From Bacteroidota bacterium (GTDB lineage Bacteria > Bacteroidota > Bacteroidia > Palsa-948): a stretch of 33,021 nucleotides of DNA. The notes beneath the pieces are model-generated. The model was given only the letters and a program-made list of their open reading frames with translations, was not told where the DNA came from and did not search any database. Within the stretch, counting starts at the first letter, position 1, and each line of letters starts with the position of its first letter. Positions 12,660 to 21,690 of this stretch are shown here, piece by piece. The translations under genes were made by a program, and so were the position numbers. Where the stretch lies: the NCBI GenBank assembly GCA_023251625.1, contig JAHEYK010000015.1, positions 1-33,021 of the forward strand, written 5' to 3'.

Positions 12660-12667
12660 TATATTTG
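12660..12667 (+). promoter_or_regulatory. Putative -7 box of fbp
   Basis: TATATTTG is a perfect TAnnTTTG. A start near 12673 gives a leader of about 20 bases before the fbp ATG at 12694. No -33 TTTG is visible at the usual distance. Confidence 0.5.
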
Positions 12668-12693
12668 CCACTAGCAAATAAAACCTTTGAAAT

Positions 12694-13707
12694 ATGAGAA
12701 TAAAAACACTTGGGCAGTTCATTATTGAAAAGCAGGCTGATTTTCCGTATTCAAAAGGCGAGCTTTCCCGTTTGCTCAGAGACCTTGGCATTGCTGCTAA
12801 AATAGTTCACCGTGAAGTCAATAAAGCAGGGCTTGCCGATATTTTAGGCATGACCGGTGAAACCAATATCCAGGGAGAGCAGGTAAAAAAACTGGATGTG
12901 TTTGCTAATGAACAATTCATTGCTGCGCTGAAAGCAGGAGGGGAGTGTTGTGCAGTTGCCTCGGAAGAGAATGACGAGATAATCCCTTTTGAGAATGAAG
13001 TTTCCAAAAATGCAAAATATGTAGTGGCTATTGATCCGCTTGACGGCTCTTCCAACATAGATGTGAACGTTTCAGTAGGTACTATTTTTTCGGTATTCAG
13101 AAGAACTTCTCTTTCAGGCCCCGGAACTACAGAAGATTTTTTACAACGCGGCACAGAACAGGTGGCTGCGGGATATATTATTTACGGCTCTTCCACTATG
13201 CTGGTGTATTCAACCGGCAAAGGAGTGAATGGCTTTACGCTGGATCCCAGCATCGGGGAATTTTGTCTTTCCCATCCTGCCATGAAAATACCTAAAACCG
13301 GAAAAACATACTCTATCAACGAAGGATATTATGTGCATTTTCCGGATGGTGTGAAAAAATTCATCAAGTACTGCCAGGAAGAAGACCCCAAAACAAATCG
13401 CCCCTATTCATCCCGCTACATTGGTTCTGCGGTGGCTGACATTCATCGAAATCTTATCACCGGAGGTATTTTTATATATCCCATCACTTCGCAAAATCCG
13501 AAAGGGAAACTTCGCTTGATCTATGAAAGCAATCCTCTTGCCTTCATTATTGAACAAGCCGGTGGAAAAGCAACGGATGGCCTGAAAAGAATTCTCGATA
13601 TAGATCCTACCACCATTCATCAGCGCACCCCATTCTTTATAGGGTCTCCTGACCTGGTAGACATGGCCGGTGAATTTATGGCTAAATATTCAGCAGTGAA
13701 TGCGTAG
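12694..13707 (+). CDS. fbp: Class I fructose-1,6-bisphosphatase
   Basis: This gluconeogenic enzyme removes the 1-phosphate of fructose-1,6-bisphosphate. The 337-residue protein has the metal site ASEEND, then [20 protein letters not shown] (the DPLDGSSN loop at 114-121), the [13 protein letters not shown] substrate block and the late [20 protein letters not shown] segment with its metal ligand Glu. Length and all motifs are normal. It has its own promoter and no clear terminator; the 192-base AT-rich gap after it shows only a small ATGAAA/TTTCAT palindrome near 13750. Confidence 0.97.
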   Translation: MRIKTLGQFIIEKQADFPYSKGELSRLLRDLGIAAKIVHREVNKAGLADILGMTGETNIQGEQVKKLDVFANEQFIAALKAGGECCAVASEENDEIIPFENEVSKNAKYVVAIDPLDGSSNIDVNVSVGTIFSVFRRTSLSGPGTTEDFLQRGTEQVAAGYIIYGSSTMLVYSTGKGVNGFTLDPSIGEFCLSHPAMKIPKTGKTYSINEGYYVHFPDGVKKFIKYCQEEDPKTNRPYSSRYIGSAVADIHRNLITGGIFIYPITSQNPKGKLRLIYESNPLAFIIEQAGGKATDGLKRILDIDPTTIHQRTPFFIGSPDLVDMAGEFMAKYSAVNA

Positions 13708-13899
13708 ATAATATTCTTCTATTATTAAATTTTAAGCATACGTATTTGCATGAAATTTTCATTTTTTTCATAGCAGAATTATATTTTTATAGGCTTTGGT
13801 TCTTACGGGTCATATAAGCCCATTTTTATCAGTATCCACAAGAAATGCAACATCGATATACAATACCTTCGCCATGTTAGATTTTTGTAATTCTTAGAT

Positions 13900-16800
13900 A
13901 TGCGAAGATCTTTTTTATTTTTCATCTTTTTCCTTCTTCTCTTTTCACCTTTTGTGTCTTTTTCTCAAAAAGAGACTTGGAAGTGGTATATGAGCGGGTC
14001 TCCGTCTCCTGCACTTGATTTTTCAAGCGGGGCACCTGTAGCGCTTTTCAATAGCGGAATAACTTTTTCCTGGGAAGGTTGCGGCAGTATTTCAGACGCA
14101 AGTGGAAACATACTTTTTTATGCTGACGGGCATCGAAGCGTTTTCGGTAAGAACCATGTCGCCCTTCCGAATGGCAACGGAAACGTGTTTATGCAGAATT
14201 CGGTTACGCAGGGTGGATTATTCATTTCAAAGCCGGGTAATCCAAACACTATCTACTTTTTTTACATCGGGCTCCCTATTTTTACAAACTCCCCGCCCTG
14301 GGACCTGTATTATTCAGAAATAGACCTTACACTCAATGGAGGCATAGGTGACATCAATGCGAACAAGAATATCTCACTGCCGGCCAATTTTGGAAATTGT
14401 TCTGAAAAAATGGCTGCAGTTAAAAACTGTAACGGTGCAGATTACTGGCTGGTTGTTCATAGCTATACCGGAAATAGTTTTTATTCTTACCCTGTCACTG
14501 CAGCGGGCATTGGTGCCCCGGTTGTAAGCACCATTGGCACTCCGCTTGTTTCCGGAGCCGGTGATGATGCCATTGGGCAGATGAAAATATCCCCCAATGG
14601 AGCAAAAATTGCACTGGTTGCTAACCTCAGCAGCTTTGCCGAAGTATTTGATTTTAATAAGAGCACCGGAATAGTTTCAAATCCTATCTCATTAGGCAGT
14701 ACGGGGGCAAATCCTTATGGGCTTGAATTCTCTCCTGACAATTCAAAGATTTATACTTCCAATTCAGCATCGCCTGCATTTATTAAGCAGTGGGACCTTT
14801 GTGCGGGTTCACCTGCAGCGATTGCTGCATCCGGAACCGGAATTGTAAATGCAAATGTTTATTCTTTACAACTGGCTTCCGATGGAAAAATTTATGGCTC
14901 CAGGTTTACCACCAGTATCGCGGTAATTGATAATCCCAATGTGGCAGGTGTAGGGTGTAATTATATTTCGAATGGTGTTTCTGTTGCACCCGGTACCAGT
15001 TCGCTGGGATTGCCCGGTTTTATGGCCAGTTATTTCGATTCCCCGGCAACTTCCCCTCAGGCAACCGGTACGCAGGTGAATTCGGGCAGCTGTGGTTGCA
15101 TTGGCTCGGCCACGGCATCTATTTGTGCTGTTTTCGGATCTGCACCGTATACTTATTCCTGGAGCAATGCAACAACCCTTGGCCCAACAACAGCATTATC
15201 GAGCACCATTTCAAATTTATGTCCGGGTACTTACAGCGTTATCGTACATGATGCGGCCTGCAAATCGGATACGCTTTCTTTCACGATCACCGGAGGGGGA
15301 AATAGTTTTTCCGTGACACCCACTGCCACATCTTCTTCCTGCGGAAGCAGCAACGGATCTGCATCGGTAAACATTTCAGGTGGAACATTGCCTTATACCT
15401 ATTTATGGAGCCCCACATCACAAACAACTTCTGCCGCTACAGGTTTGAGCGCAGGAAATTATACGGTGCTTATTACAGACAATACGGGTTGCACGCAAAC
15501 ATCGGTGATCAATGTGGGCAGTACCGGAGGAGGCAGTGTGTCCATCACTTCGCAAAATATTTCCTGCAATGGTGCCAATAATGGTACTGCTCAGGCAAAT
15601 CCGACTAGTGGAACTCCCCCTTATACCTACCTATGGAACAACGCACAAAGTACACAAACTGCCACCGGACTTGCTGTAGGGAGTTATACGTGTACTGTTA
15701 CGGATGTAACGGGTTGCTCCTCTTCGCAAACTGTTTCTATCACCCAGCCGGGTGCAATTACGTCAAGCGTGACAGTCACACCCAGTAATTGTGGACAAAG
15801 CACCGGATTGGCCGCAGTGGCAGTAGCAGGAGGAACTTCGCCCTATACGTATAGCTGGACCGGAGGACAAACCACTCAAATTGCCACCGGACTTTCTTCC
15901 GGAAATTATACCTGTACGATCACCGATGCAAACGGGTGCACGAATTCCGTATCAGCAGCTATTGCAAATGCAAATGGCCCGAACGCAACTATATCCTCTC
16001 AATCGCAGCCGGGCTGTAACGGAGGAGCCGATGGAACGGCTTTAGCATCCGCAAGCGGTGGAAATGCTCCTTATACATTTGTGTGGAACAACGGACAAAC
16101 TTCTCAAACTGCCACGGGACTGGCATCCGCTGTGTATACAGTAACAGTTACTGATGCAGGCGGATGTTCAAATACACAAACTGTTTCGATTGCACAGCCA
16201 ACAGCTGTCACAGCAAGTGCTGTAAATACTTCTGCTTCCTGCGGTTTAAGTGATGGCACTGCAACAGCAACAGGAGGAGGAGGTACTCCTTTTTATACGT
16301 ACAGTTGGAGCAACGGACAAACTTTCCCAACTGCAACGGGCCTGTCTGCGGGAATGTATTCTGTAACCATCACTGACTCACACGGGTGTACACAAATTGC
16401 AACAACAAATATTGCAAGTGGTAACGGGCCCACTGCCAATGCGGGACCGGATGTAACCATCCAGTCAGGAAGTGCAACGGTACTTGCTTCAAGCGGAGGA
16501 GTAACATACAGTTGGTCTCCAACAACAGCATTAAATAATCCTTCTGTCTCCAACCCGGTTGCTTCGCCTTCTGTAACTACCACGTATTGTGTGCTGGTTT
16601 CAAATGCAGGAGGGTGTTCGGATTCAGCTTGTGTTACGGTTTATGTAGAATTACCTTGCGGAGAATTTTATTTACCCAGTGCATTTTCACCAAACAATGA
16701 TAGTGAGAACGATGTGTTCAAAGCCTATATCAATCCCGATTGTGTGAAGGAATTCAAATTAATTATTTACAACCGCTGGGGCGAAAATGTTTTTGAGACC

Positions 16801-16938
16801 GAAGATGTAACACACGCCTGGGATGGAATGTTCCACGGCAGTATGTCCAATTCCGCTGTTTACGCCTGGTACTGCAGAGCTGAATTTACAAACGGCAATA
16901 AAATTGACAGAAAGGGGAATGTGAGCCTCGTTAGGTAG
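13900..16938 (+). CDS. SprB-repeat surface protein with gliding-motility type B sorting domain
   Basis: A 1012-residue exported protein. It has a signal peptide (MRRSFLFFIFFLLLFSPFVSFS), then a region with beta-propeller-like repeats (ISPNGAKIALVANL, LEFSPDNSKIYTSN, LQLASDGKIYGSR; about residues 220-350). Six SprB-type repeats follow from about 415 to 845, each with a PYTYSW-like strand, ATGLSAGNYT and ITDxxGC. An Ig-like PKD-style segment follows (TANAGPDVTIQSG to VYVE). The last 93 residues are the CHU_C / type B T9SS sorting domain (FYLPSAFSPNNDSENDVFK, YNRWGENVFE, WDG, VYAWYC). It is probably secreted through the type IX system and held at the cell surface as an adhesin; the carried cargo is not known. 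Its stop codon directly abuts the tgt stop on the other strand. Confidence 0.93.
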   Translation: MRRSFLFFIFFLLLFSPFVSFSQKETWKWYMSGSPSPALDFSSGAPVALFNSGITFSWEGCGSISDASGNILFYADGHRSVFGKNHVALPNGNGNVFMQNSVTQGGLFISKPGNPNTIYFFYIGLPIFTNSPPWDLYYSEIDLTLNGGIGDINANKNISLPANFGNCSEKMAAVKNCNGADYWLVVHSYTGNSFYSYPVTAAGIGAPVVSTIGTPLVSGAGDDAIGQMKISPNGAKIALVANLSSFAEVFDFNKSTGIVSNPISLGSTGANPYGLEFSPDNSKIYTSNSASPAFIKQWDLCAGSPAAIAASGTGIVNANVYSLQLASDGKIYGSRFTTSIAVIDNPNVAGVGCNYISNGVSVAPGTSSLGLPGFMASYFDSPATSPQATGTQVNSGSCGCIGSATASICAVFGSAPYTYSWSNATTLGPTTALSSTISNLCPGTYSVIVHDAACKSDTLSFTITGGGNSFSVTPTATSSSCGSSNGSASVNISGGTLPYTYLWSPTSQTTSAATGLSAGNYTVLITDNTGCTQTSVINVGSTGGGSVSITSQNISCNGANNGTAQANPTSGTPPYTYLWNNAQSTQTATGLAVGSYTCTVTDVTGCSSSQTVSITQPGAITSSVTVTPSNCGQSTGLAAVAVAGGTSPYTYSWTGGQTTQIATGLSSGNYTCTITDANGCTNSVSAAIANANGPNATISSQSQPGCNGGADGTALASASGGNAPYTFVWNNGQTSQTATGLASAVYTVTVTDAGGCSNTQTVSIAQPTAVTASAVNTSASCGLSDGTATATGGGGTPFYTYSWSNGQTFPTATGLSAGMYSVTITDSHGCTQIATTNIASGNGPTANAGPDVTIQSGSATVLASSGGVTYSWSPTTALNNPSVSNPVASPSVTTTYCVLVSNAGGCSDSACVTVYVELPCGEFYLPSAFSPNNDSENDVFKAYINPDCVKEFKLIIYNRWGENVFETEDVTHAWDGMFHGSMSNSAVYAWYCRAEFTNGNKIDRKGNVSLVR

Positions 16939-18105
16939 TTACAGCCTTGTGCTCACCTGCTTCACCATTTTTTCTTTCCAGTCTATAAAGGAGCCCTCAA
17001 TAATTTTTTTTCTTGCTTCGCGCATGAGCCAGGTGTAAAATGCCAAGTTGTGGATGCTTGCGATCATGGAGGCCAGCATTTCATCGGCAAAGTTCAGGTG
17101 TCGTAAATAGGCTTTTGAATAAGCCTTGTCAACATACGATGTGCCGTCCGGATCAATGGGGGAGAAGTCATCTTTCCATTTTTCATTGCGAATGGCAATG
17201 GTTCCATTCCTGGTAAATAACATTCCGTTGCGTGCGTTGCGCGTGGGCATCACGCAGTCGAACATATCAATGCCCAGTGAGATACATTCCAAAAGCTGTT
17301 CCGGCTTTCCAACACCCATTAAGTAACGGGGTTTTTCTTTCGGAAGAATAGAACACACCACTTCTGTCATACTGAACATATCTTCCTGCGCTTCTCCCAC
17401 CGATAAACCTCCGATCGCATTGCCTTCGCAATTTTGTGATGCAATAAATTCTGCGGATTGTATCCTCAGGTCTTTGTAAACGCTTCCCTGCACAATAGGA
17501 AACAAAGTTTGCTCATATCCGTATTTCCCTTTTGTTTTGTTGAACTGCGTAATGCATCGCTGAAGCCAGCGGTGTGTCATATCCATCGATCTTTTTGCGT
17601 AATCGTATTCGCAGGGATAGGGAGTGCACTCGTCAAAAGCCATGATGATGTCCGCCCCGATGGTGCGCTGAATATCGATCGCATTCTCCGGAGAAAAAAA
17701 ATGGGTAGACCCGTCTGTCTCGGATTGAAATTTCACACCTTCTTCCGTAATTTTTGGTTTCATGATGCCCGGCAAACCTGCTTCCTTTCTTTTATCGCTG
17801 CCAAGCGAAAAAACCTGAAAGCCTCCGCTGTCAGTTAATAAAGGCAGATCCCAATTAATGAATTTGTGAAGGCCTCCGGCTTTTTCGATCACTTCAATTC
17901 CGGGTCTGAGGTAAAGATGATATGTGTTACCTAAGATAATTTGTGCTTGGATATCATCTTTCAGTTCATGCTGGTGCACCGCTTTCACCGTTCCACGGGT
18001 TCCAACGGGCATGAAGATGGGAGTTTGGATCTTTCCATGAGCAGTGGTTACCTCTCCGGCACGGGCTTTTGTTCCTTTATCGGTATGTTCAATTCTGAAA
18101 GTCAT
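16939..18105 (-). CDS. tgt: Queuine tRNA-ribosyltransferase (tRNA-guanine transglycosylase)
   Basis: Tgt exchanges the wobble guanine of GUN-anticodon tRNAs for preQ1 on the way to queuosine. The protein has FMPVGTRGTVKAV, LTDSGGFQVFSLG with the catalytic Asp, GGLSVGEAQEDMF for base binding, and GIDMFDCVMPTRNARNG with the nucleophilic Asp. I start it at the ATG at 18105 (MTFRIEHTDKG, 388 residues), since the frame extends only five codons to a TTG. The C-terminal zinc site is missing its cysteines: where other Tgt proteins have CxCxxC before the SRAYLHHL block, this one reads GTSYVDKAYSKAYLRHL, although the later His of SIHNL is kept. Promoter -7 box TATCTTTG lies at 18212-18219, so an 84-base inverted element is in the leader. 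Confidence 0.96.
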   Translation of the reverse strand: MTFRIEHTDKGTKARAGEVTTAHGKIQTPIFMPVGTRGTVKAVHQHELKDDIQAQIILGNTYHLYLRPGIEVIEKAGGLHKFINWDLPLLTDSGGFQVFSLGSDKRKEAGLPGIMKPKITEEGVKFQSETDGSTHFFSPENAIDIQRTIGADIIMAFDECTPYPCEYDYAKRSMDMTHRWLQRCITQFNKTKGKYGYEQTLFPIVQGSVYKDLRIQSAEFIASQNCEGNAIGGLSVGEAQEDMFSMTEVVCSILPKEKPRYLMGVGKPEQLLECISLGIDMFDCVMPTRNARNGMLFTRNGTIAIRNEKWKDDFSPIDPDGTSYVDKAYSKAYLRHLNFADEMLASMIASIHNLAFYTWLMREARKKIIEGSFIDWKEKMVKQVSTRL

Positions 18106-18111
18106 TTTTTT

Positions 18112-18195
18112 GGTTATCAATAACGAATGGATACGAATATTACATATCTGTATGTATTCATACGTGTCATTTGTAGTGATTCGTTATTAGTAACC
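18112..18195. repeat. MITE-like element with 17-base terminal inverted repeats in the tgt leader
   Basis: Left end GGTTATCAATAACGAAT (18112-18128) and right end ATTCGTTATTAGTAACC (18179-18195) are inverted copies differing at two positions. The interior contains further TACGAAT-like motifs. The element ends six bases from the tgt ATG and lies wholly downstream of the predicted tgt -7 box. A similar but shorter element is at 24431-24495. Confidence 0.7.
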
Positions 18196-18211
18196 TGTTG
18201 TTTAAAACTGT

Positions 18212-18253
18212 CAAAGATAATGTATATATGAAGAATAGCTCCCGTTAACTTTG
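18212..18253. promoter_or_regulatory. Divergent -7 boxes for tgt and the glycosyltransferase gene
   Basis: The minus strand has TATCTTTG at 18212-18219 (for tgt). The plus strand has TAACTTTG at 18246-18253 (for the glycosyltransferase). Both match TAnnTTTG exactly. They lie 26 bases apart, so the two promoters overlap and may compete. The plus-strand box would start RNA close to the ATG at 18260. Confidence 0.5.
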
Positions 18254-18259
18254 GCGACA

Positions 18260-19423
18260 ATGAGTGCATATTTAAACCCTGATGCAAGTATTCAGTTCGT
18301 ACTGTTTTGTCTTTTCTGTTTGACGATAGTCATTCTGCTTTGGTACTATCTATATTATTTCGCTCGGGTTTCATTTTATAAAGAAAAAAAGCCGGATGCC
18401 GGTACCCGATACCCGGTTTCCGTTGTCATTTGTGCCAAGAACGAAGATCATAACCTGCCCGAATATTTACCCCTGATCCTGTCTCAGGATTATCCTGACT
18501 ATGAAGTGGTGGTAGTGGATGACTGTTCCTCCGATAATACACCCGATGTGCTCCGTGAGTTTGAAAAAAAACACAAACATTTAAAGGTCATAACAGTTAA
18601 AGAAGATAAAAAACATCATCACGGAAAAAAGTTTGCGGTCATGGTGGGCATCAAAGGGGCTAAGAACGAACATTTGCTTTTTACCGATGGAGACTGTGTG
18701 CCGACAGATAATCAGTGGATCAAAAAAATGATGCGGCAATTTTCTGCGAATACAGAAATAGTCCTTGGCTACAGCCAGTATGAGAAGAAGCCCGGCTTTC
18801 TGAACAAACTCATCCGCTTTGATACGTTTCATATTGCCATGCAATATCTTTCATTCGCGAAAGCAGGATCTCCCTATATGGGAGTCGGTCGGAATCTGGC
18901 CTATAAAAAATCTCTCTTCTTTAAGCACAAAGGATTTGCTACACATTATCACATCGAATCGGGCGATGATGACCTGTTCATCAACCAGGCAGCGACACGA
19001 ACCAATACGAAGGTAGAACTGAACCCGGAAAGTTTCACAGTATCCCGAGTAAAGAATACCTGGCGTGGATGGGTGGAGCAAAAGCGCAGGCACCTTACTA
19101 CCTGGACAGAATACAAATTGTCCGATAAAATACTCCTGGGTATTTACCCATTTGCTCAGATCTTCTTCTGGATCTTATTCTTTGGTTTATTGCTTATGAG
19201 TTATTTGAAAGGATTCCCCCGGCCGGACATCTACATACTCCTTTCGTTGTTTGCCTTTCGCATCCTCGTTCATCTGGTCGTTTTCAAGTTCGCTATGGAT
19301 AAATTGAAAGAGAAGGATTTATTATTAATTTCGCTGGCAGCGGAATTGTACTTATTGGTATTCTATCCCGCTCTTACAATTTCAAACAGGCTGTTTCGCA
19401 GACAAAAATGGAAAAGGATCTGA
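18260..19423 (+). CDS. Membrane-bound family 2 glycosyltransferase
   Basis: The 387-residue protein has one N-terminal membrane helix (FVLFCLFCLTIVILLWYYLY), a cytoplasmic GT2 domain, and three C-terminal membrane helices (from KILLGIYPFAQIFFWILFF onward). GT2 marks are VSVVICAKNEDHNLP, VVVDDCSSDNTPDV, the metal-binding TDGDCVP, SGDDDLFINQ and QKRRHLTTW, a variant of the processive QxxRW motif. It probably transfers sugars for an envelope polymer or glycolipid; donor and acceptor are unknown. The frame begins at a TTG three codons earlier, but the ATG at 18260 is preferred. Its 3' end overlaps the sigma-factor gene by 16 bases. Confidence 0.9.
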   Translation: MSAYLNPDASIQFVLFCLFCLTIVILLWYYLYYFARVSFYKEKKPDAGTRYPVSVVICAKNEDHNLPEYLPLILSQDYPDYEVVVVDDCSSDNTPDVLREFEKKHKHLKVITVKEDKKHHHGKKFAVMVGIKGAKNEHLLFTDGDCVPTDNQWIKKMMRQFSANTEIVLGYSQYEKKPGFLNKLIRFDTFHIAMQYLSFAKAGSPYMGVGRNLAYKKSLFFKHKGFATHYHIESGDDDLFINQAATRTNTKVELNPESFTVSRVKNTWRGWVEQKRRHLTTWTEYKLSDKILLGIYPFAQIFFWILFFGLLLMSYLKGFPRPDIYILLSLFAFRILVHLVVFKFAMDKLKEKDLLLISLAAELYLLVFYPALTISNRLFRRQKWKRI

Positions 19424-20019
19424 ATTCGAATCTCTCAGCCAAAGGTACTCACGACTGGAAACTGATCCAACTCGCACTTAAAAAAGGAGATCAGAAGGCG
19501 TATGCCGAATTGATGGGTCGGTACAAGGACACCATTTTTTTCATGCTCCTAAAAATGGTGAAAGACAAAGACGATGCAGATGACCTGACCATTGAAGCAT
19601 TCGGCAAAGCCTTCCGGAATCTCGGACAATACACGCCTGACTTTGCGTTCAGTACCTGGCTTTTTAAAATTGCAACAAACAACTGCATCGACTTTATCCG
19701 CAGAAAAAAAGAAGCGGTATCCCTCGACCGCACGTATGAAAATGCGGATGGAGATGAAATGTCTTTCGAACCAAGATCAGATTCTCTGAACCCCGAGGAG
19801 AAAGCCATTAAAAAGCAAAAGATACAAATGATGCAATCGGTAGTTGAAAAGCTTCAGCCCCGTTACCGAATGCTGGTAGAGTTACGTTACTTTCAGGAAA
19901 AATCATACGAAGAGATTGCTAAAGAACTCGACCTGCCTATCGGCACGGTAAAGGCCCAACTGTTTCGCGCCAGAGAACTTTTGTACCACACGCTCCGCCA
20001 TATGCACGGGACTTTATAA
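19408..20019 (+). CDS. ECF-type RNA polymerase sigma factor
   Basis: A 203-residue sigma-70 family protein with regions 2 and 4 only. Region 2 includes FFMLLKMVKDKDDADDLTIE and AFSTWLFKIATNNCIDFIRR. After an acidic linker (about residues 110-135), region 4 has LQPRYRMLVELRYFQEKSYE and a helix-turn-helix EIAKELDLPIGTVKAQLFRARELL. It would direct RNA polymerase to a small set of promoters. No anti-sigma gene is next to it; the coupled upstream gene is the glycosyltransferase, and the downstream gene is convergent, six bases away. Confidence 0.93.
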   Translation: MEKDLNSNLSAKGTHDWKLIQLALKKGDQKAYAELMGRYKDTIFFMLLKMVKDKDDADDLTIEAFGKAFRNLGQYTPDFAFSTWLFKIATNNCIDFIRRKKEAVSLDRTYENADGDEMSFEPRSDSLNPEEKAIKKQKIQMMQSVVEKLQPRYRMLVELRYFQEKSYEEIAKELDLPIGTVKAQLFRARELLYHTLRHMHGTL

Positions 20020-20025
20020 TCTGTT

Positions 20026-21522
20026 TTACTTTTTTTTCCGTATCCACGCCAGCATGGTCTCACCTAAGAGGTGGTCAATGTTATTCTTTTTTACCCCATC
20101 CACTATAAAAGATTCAAGTTCCTGGAGATTTTTGCGTACATGTTCTGTATTGTTCTTATCCTGATAGATACGTGCAACCAGGTGTATAAGTTTGCTGTGA
20201 ATGGAATGATGTTTGTCTTGTTGGTAGTGCCGCAGGTATGAACGTTCACGGCTTTGAAAAAGATTTACAGAATCTATTTCATAGATACATACCAGTGAAA
20301 GCACGTGCGCATCCTGTAGAATATCCACGCGCATGCCCTGGTGTTCATGTATGATCTTTTCGAGCCATCGGAATGCATTTTTGAAATCATTCACAAGCAA
20401 AAGCCGGAGCGAGAGGTTGAAATACAAGATCATCTTCGATTCCCCGTCAAATATTTTATCAAAAAATTCTATCTCTTCGTTCACTTTTGACTGCGTGATG
20501 TCAAGCCCGTCTGTTCGGCTGTCAATAAGCATCAGCCGGGTCTCTGCTTCGATCTGCCCTAAGAAAACAAGCGATCGTTCAAAAATATTTTTCGAAATGG
20601 ATTTATCGCGGTACAATAATTTTAACTGTTGCAGGGCCGCCTTTGCTTTCGGCAACTGACGTGTTTCCGCAGCAAAAATACAAATGTGCTTCAGGCAGGT
20701 GATGTGTGAGGGAGAGTTGGTTTTCTGATAAGATTCCAGGTTTTTGATGAGTTCCATTTGTTTTTCCGTATGAAGCAGTGCTCGGTTATAATCATGGTCT
20801 ACGCGTTCGCTATAAATGGCATTTACTTCATGAAATACAATACGCGCTTTTTGAGTAAGTGCATTTTTTTCATCTCTGAACAGGGCGGATGAAGCCGTAC
20901 TTTTTAGGATCTCCATCGTATCTGTATCCAGCCTGCTTCCGGAATTTTTATTCAACGCTACAGAAAGATGGTTAAGATAATTATTGTAACTGTTCAGGTT
21001 AATTATTTTTTCATGTACATTGTTTTCCTGCAGCTCGATCTTTTGCATCTCCTTGAAAAAGTCCCCATGACTGGCGGAACTGCGGGTGGCGATCACTTTA
21101 CGCAACGTACATAAGATCCCCAGGCGGTACAAGTCTTCGTATTTCTCTGCCAGTTTTTGAGCCTTGCTTAGCGGGTATTGTGTGTATTCGTGCAATCCCT
21201 TTAGAATGAAAGTTTTTATGATACGTATATGATTTCCGATCGCGATCTCCACTTCTTTCGAATGATTGTAATCGATCAGACATCGTAAAATGAAATCGAA
21301 AAGATATTTACTCCGTATAATAAGTTTGAGCGTGCTGTTGAATTCCGGGTAAGAAACTATTTTATCTTCATTGATCGTATCCTGTTTTTTTAAAAGATCA
21401 AATAGTTTGAGGTCTATTTCACCTTTTTTTGATTTTTGTTTTGATAGCTCGATCGAAATATACCGCTTCTCTGTTTTAGAGAGGGACTGGATCAGGTGAT
21501 GAAGTTTTTTAATACCTCTCAT
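20026..21522 (-). CDS. Large helical protein of unknown function
   Basis: I do not recognise a named family with certainty. The 498-residue protein is predicted to be cytoplasmic: no signal peptide or membrane helix. It begins IKKLHHLIQSLSKTEKRYIS, a start shared by a set of Bacteroidota proteins of about 500 residues. It is rich in amphipathic helices, Lys, Leu and Asn, with degenerate helical-pair repeats in the second half (for example LKHICIFAAETRQLPKAKAA and MILYFNLSLRLLLVNDFKNA) that resemble TPR-like solenoids. It stands alone with its own promoter (21556-21563) and faces the sigma-factor gene. A scaffold or regulatory role is possible but not shown. Confidence 0.7.
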   Translation of the reverse strand: MRGIKKLHHLIQSLSKTEKRYISIELSKQKSKKGEIDLKLFDLLKKQDTINEDKIVSYPEFNSTLKLIIRSKYLFDFILRCLIDYNHSKEVEIAIGNHIRIIKTFILKGLHEYTQYPLSKAQKLAEKYEDLYRLGILCTLRKVIATRSSASHGDFFKEMQKIELQENNVHEKIINLNSYNNYLNHLSVALNKNSGSRLDTDTMEILKSTASSALFRDEKNALTQKARIVFHEVNAIYSERVDHDYNRALLHTEKQMELIKNLESYQKTNSPSHITCLKHICIFAAETRQLPKAKAALQQLKLLYRDKSISKNIFERSLVFLGQIEAETRLMLIDSRTDGLDITQSKVNEEIEFFDKIFDGESKMILYFNLSLRLLLVNDFKNAFRWLEKIIHEHQGMRVDILQDAHVLSLVCIYEIDSVNLFQSRERSYLRHYQQDKHHSIHSKLIHLVARIYQDKNNTEHVRKNLQELESFIVDGVKKNNIDHLLGETMLAWIRKKK

Positions 21523-21555
21523 ATGTGTTACTTAAAAGGCTTTATTAACACAGTA

Positions 21556-21563
21556 CAAACATA
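21556..21563 (-). promoter_or_regulatory. Putative -7 box of the large helical protein gene
   Basis: The minus strand reads TATGTTTG, a perfect TAnnTTTG, giving a leader of about 28 bases before the ATG at 21522. Confidence 0.5.
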
Positions 21564-21690
21564 CAAATAAATTAAAAATATAATTATTTTTTCTTAAGTG
21601 GTTGATTATTAATACATTAAATAAAAAAGTATTTCGATAGAAAGTATAATATTAAAAGGTTTTGGTTTCATTATTACATACCTAGTTTCA

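Noticed and set aside
13770-13830. tRNA-like or riboswitch-like fold in the gap between fbp and the SprB-repeat gene
   Set aside because: Only a five-base stem (GGCTT/AAGCC) with a large loop is present; no cloverleaf arms or known aptamer motifs.
15140-16430. CRISPR-like array suggested by regular repetition
   Set aside because: The periodicity is protein-level SprB repeats within one open frame; there are no identical short direct repeats with unique spacers.
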